Origin: Ktedonosporobacter rubrisoli
Lineage (GTDB): Bacteria; Chloroflexota; Ktedonobacteria; Ktedonobacterales; Ktedonobacteraceae
Length of the DNA stretch: 64,000 nt
NCBI RefSeq assembly: GCF_004208415.1
Contig: NZ_CP035758.1
Location: 3,658,001 to 3,722,000, forward strand
Direction: 5' to 3'
Shown one piece after another: positions 62,470 through 64,000 of this stretch; position 1 is the stretch's first letter, and every line of letters starts with the position of its first letter. A program made the position numbers and the translations under genes. The notes under the pieces are model-generated. The model was not told the DNA's origin. It saw only the letters and a program-made list of their open reading frames with translations, and made no database searches.

Positions 62470-63303
62470 TTAGAACTTCACAGCTCCCGCTGAGAGATTA
62501 TCAATAAACTGGCGCGCACCAAGGAAGAAGACAATAATAAGCGGCAGCGTCGCCAACAACGTTCCCGTCATGACCATGCTATAGTCAGTATTATAGTTCT
62601 CGTTCAAGGTCGCCAGCGCCACTTGCAAAGTATAGAGCTTGGAGCTACTCAGCACGATCAAAGGCCACAGATAGTTATTCCAGGCTCCTACAAAGGTTAA
62701 GATCCCCAGCCAGCCCAGCGCCGGGCGGAGCGCAGGAACTGCTACGCTCCAATATAAGCGCAGATGCCCGCAGCCATCAATCTTACCAGCATCAATAAGC
62801 TCACTCGGAATAGCTGAGAGCGCATATTGCCGCATCCAGAAAATCCCGAAGGCCGTCACCATAGTTGGCACGATCAGGGGCAAGAAGGTATTGATCCAGC
62901 CAAGGTTTGCCATGATCACAAAGGAGGCTATCAGCGTGCCACCTGACGGCAGAATCAAGGTTCCCAAGAGAAGCGTAAAAAGTATCTTTTTGCCAGGAAA
63001 CTCAAATTTGGCAAAAGTAAAGCCCGCAATGGAACAGAAAAAGAGCGTCAGGACTGTCAATGAGACGGCTATAATGAGCGTATTCACAAAGTTCTGCCAG
63101 AAATCGATGTTCTGAAATACATGCCCAATGTTTATCAGCAACTGATCGCCAAAGGTCAGCTTGGGCGGGATGCGATAAATATCGCTAGTTGAATTTGTTG
63201 ACATGATAATCATCCAAAAAAATGGGAAAATCGATACCAGTACTCCGATGAGTAGCAACAGATGAATAATCGCTCTCTGCAGTGGTGTGCCCATTTGTTT
63301 CAT
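62470..63303 (-). CDS. Sugar ABC transporter permease (MalG/CUT1 type)
   Basis: A 277-residue permease with six predicted spans. The conserved cytoplasmic loop for the ATPase is ELIDAGKIDGCGHLRLYWSV followed by AVPALRPALGWL, characteristic of the MalG group of carbohydrate importers. Ends in LSAGAVKF, typical. It follows the other permease gene by 37 bases. The binding protein and ATPase would be outside the window. Likely coupled to the oxidoreductase fusion downstream. Confidence 0.92.
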   Translation of the reverse strand: MKQMGTPLQRAIIHLLLLIGVLVSIFPFFWMIIMSTNSTSDIYRIPPKLTFGDQLLINIGHVFQNIDFWQNFVNTLIIAVSLTVLTLFFCSIAGFTFAKFEFPGKKILFTLLLGTLILPSGGTLIASFVIMANLGWINTFLPLIVPTMVTAFGIFWMRQYALSAIPSELIDAGKIDGCGHLRLYWSVAVPALRPALGWLGILTFVGAWNNYLWPLIVLSSSKLYTLQVALATLNENYNTDYSMVMTGTLLATLPLIIVFFLGARQFIDNLSAGAVKF

Positions 63304-63340
63304 GTATCTAACTCCTTATTACCATCTATGCCTTTTCCGT

Positions 63341-64000
63341 TTATTCTCCGCGCTGTACAAGCTTCCAGTTAATGGCTGTGCAGATCAGCAGGATGAAGAA
63401 GATAATCCAGCCGACTGCGGCTCCATAGCCGTAGTGGAAGTTGGCAAAGCCCTGCCAGTATTGATAGAGCACCATGGTCAGACCTGCATTGCCAGGACCA
63501 CCGGTATTTAGCATATTGGACACTTGCGAGAAGAGTACTTGCGGCTCGGTAAAAAGTGATAGACCTCCAATTGTAGAACTTATCACTGTGAAAAGGATGA
63601 TAGGACGGAGCATAGGGAGCGTGATGTGGAAGAAAATATGCCAGATGTTCGCGCCATCGGTACGGGCAGCTTCATAATATTCGGACGGAATGCTCTGCAG
63701 GCCGGCCATATAGATCAAGGCATTATAGCCTGTCCAGAGCCAGATTGACATAAAGGAGATGGTCCATTTTATGCCCCAGGGATCGGTCAGCCAGGCAACG
63801 GTAGGCAGATGGAGCGCGGCTAAAAGCTGATTGACAAGGCCATACTGTACGCCAAACAAGGCCTGGAATATCAGGGTCACAGCCACGACTGAGGTGATGT
63901 TGGGCAAATAGAAGCAGAGCTGATAGGCAAATTTGGAGCGCGAGCGCTGGTTGATAAGAAACGCGATCACTAGCGCTAGAAAAAGCATGGGGACCGTTGA
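63341..64000 (-). CDS. Sugar ABC transporter permease (MalF/CUT1 type), 5' end outside window
   Basis: The C-terminal 220 or so residues of a MalF-like permease, reading off the window at base 64000. The EAA-type loop is YYEAARTDGANIWHIFFHIT followed by LPMLRP. At the end are predicted spans and a short basic tail (NWKLVQRGE). With the gene at 62470 it forms the two-permease core of a carbohydrate importer. The first M inside the window is not the true start. Confidence 0.9.
   Translation of the reverse strand, partial: STVPMLFLALVIAFLINQRSRSKFAYQLCFYLPNITSVVAVTLIFQALFGVQYGLVNQLLAALHLPTVAWLTDPWGIKWTISFMSIWLWTGYNALIYMAGLQSIPSEYYEAARTDGANIWHIFFHITLPMLRPIILFTVISSTIGGLSLFTEPQVLFSQVSNMLNTGGPGNAGLTMVLYQYWQGFANFHYGYGAAVGWIIFFILLICTAINWKLVQRGE

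Overview
This window looks like part of a chromosome from a Ktedonobacteria-type Chloroflexota (a filamentous, spore-forming soil bacterium). That is an inference from gene style: very large MalT-like LuxR regulators, a cyclase/NB-ARC/TPR regulator, IS607-type elements with TnpB, many small helix-turn-helix proteins, and a rich secondary-metabolism complement. No rRNA, tRNA or CRISPR array was seen.

Left edge (1-4440): a decayed IS607-like element (TnpB and serine recombinase, each broken by an in-frame TGA), a frameshifted MFS transporter, and a few small unrecognised genes. 4508-28362 is the most interesting part: a double lanthipeptide locus. Operon I (minus strand, about 15818 down to 4508) runs from two identical precursor peptides and a truncated third copy, through a class IV-like synthetase whose cyclase domain is broken by two frameshifts, to a cytokinin-dehydrogenase-like FAD oxidase, a GAF protein, a cytosolic subtilisin, an MFS exporter, a helical-repeat protein and an asparagine synthetase. 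Operon II (minus strand, 28362 to 23055) has one precursor, one intact synthetase, a second cytosolic subtilisin and a type 2 isopentenyl diphosphate isomerase. Between them, on the plus strand, are two paralogous proteins of unknown family and a CPBP-type membrane protease, followed by a P450 (minus) and a secreted sedolisin (plus). A fourth precursor-like gene lies alone at 32056-32325. All precursors share a NHLP/Nif11-like leader ending in an E/D-V-x-G-Y motif instead of the usual double glycine.

28628-35580 holds a cyclase/NB-ARC/TPR regulator, a small HTH gene, a SnoaL-like protein and an FAD monooxygenase. 35745-44685 is mostly housekeeping or regulatory: a giant LuxR regulator, a MoxR/DUF58/DUF4129 operon, an XRE-TPR regulator and a small HTH protein. 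45025-46882 is a complete-looking IS607-type element. 47163-49876 has a DUF3224 protein, a second P450 and a VC0807-like membrane protein.

50140-64000 is metabolic: an amino-acid permease and PLP enzyme pair flanked by a LysR gene and a degenerate piece of a LysR gene, dihydroxy-acid dehydratase with a textbook LysR operator upstream, a second LysR divergent from an aminotransferase, an S66 peptidase, an oxidoreductase/aldo-keto reductase fusion, and two sugar-ABC permeases, the last cut by the window edge.

How the lantibiotic genes probably work together (inference): the synthetase phosphorylates, eliminates and cyclises Ser/Thr with Cys in the short cores; one of the cytosolic S8 proteases removes the leader; the FAD oxidase, P450s, isomerase and unknown pair may tailor the product; MFS exports it; the CPBP protein may give immunity.
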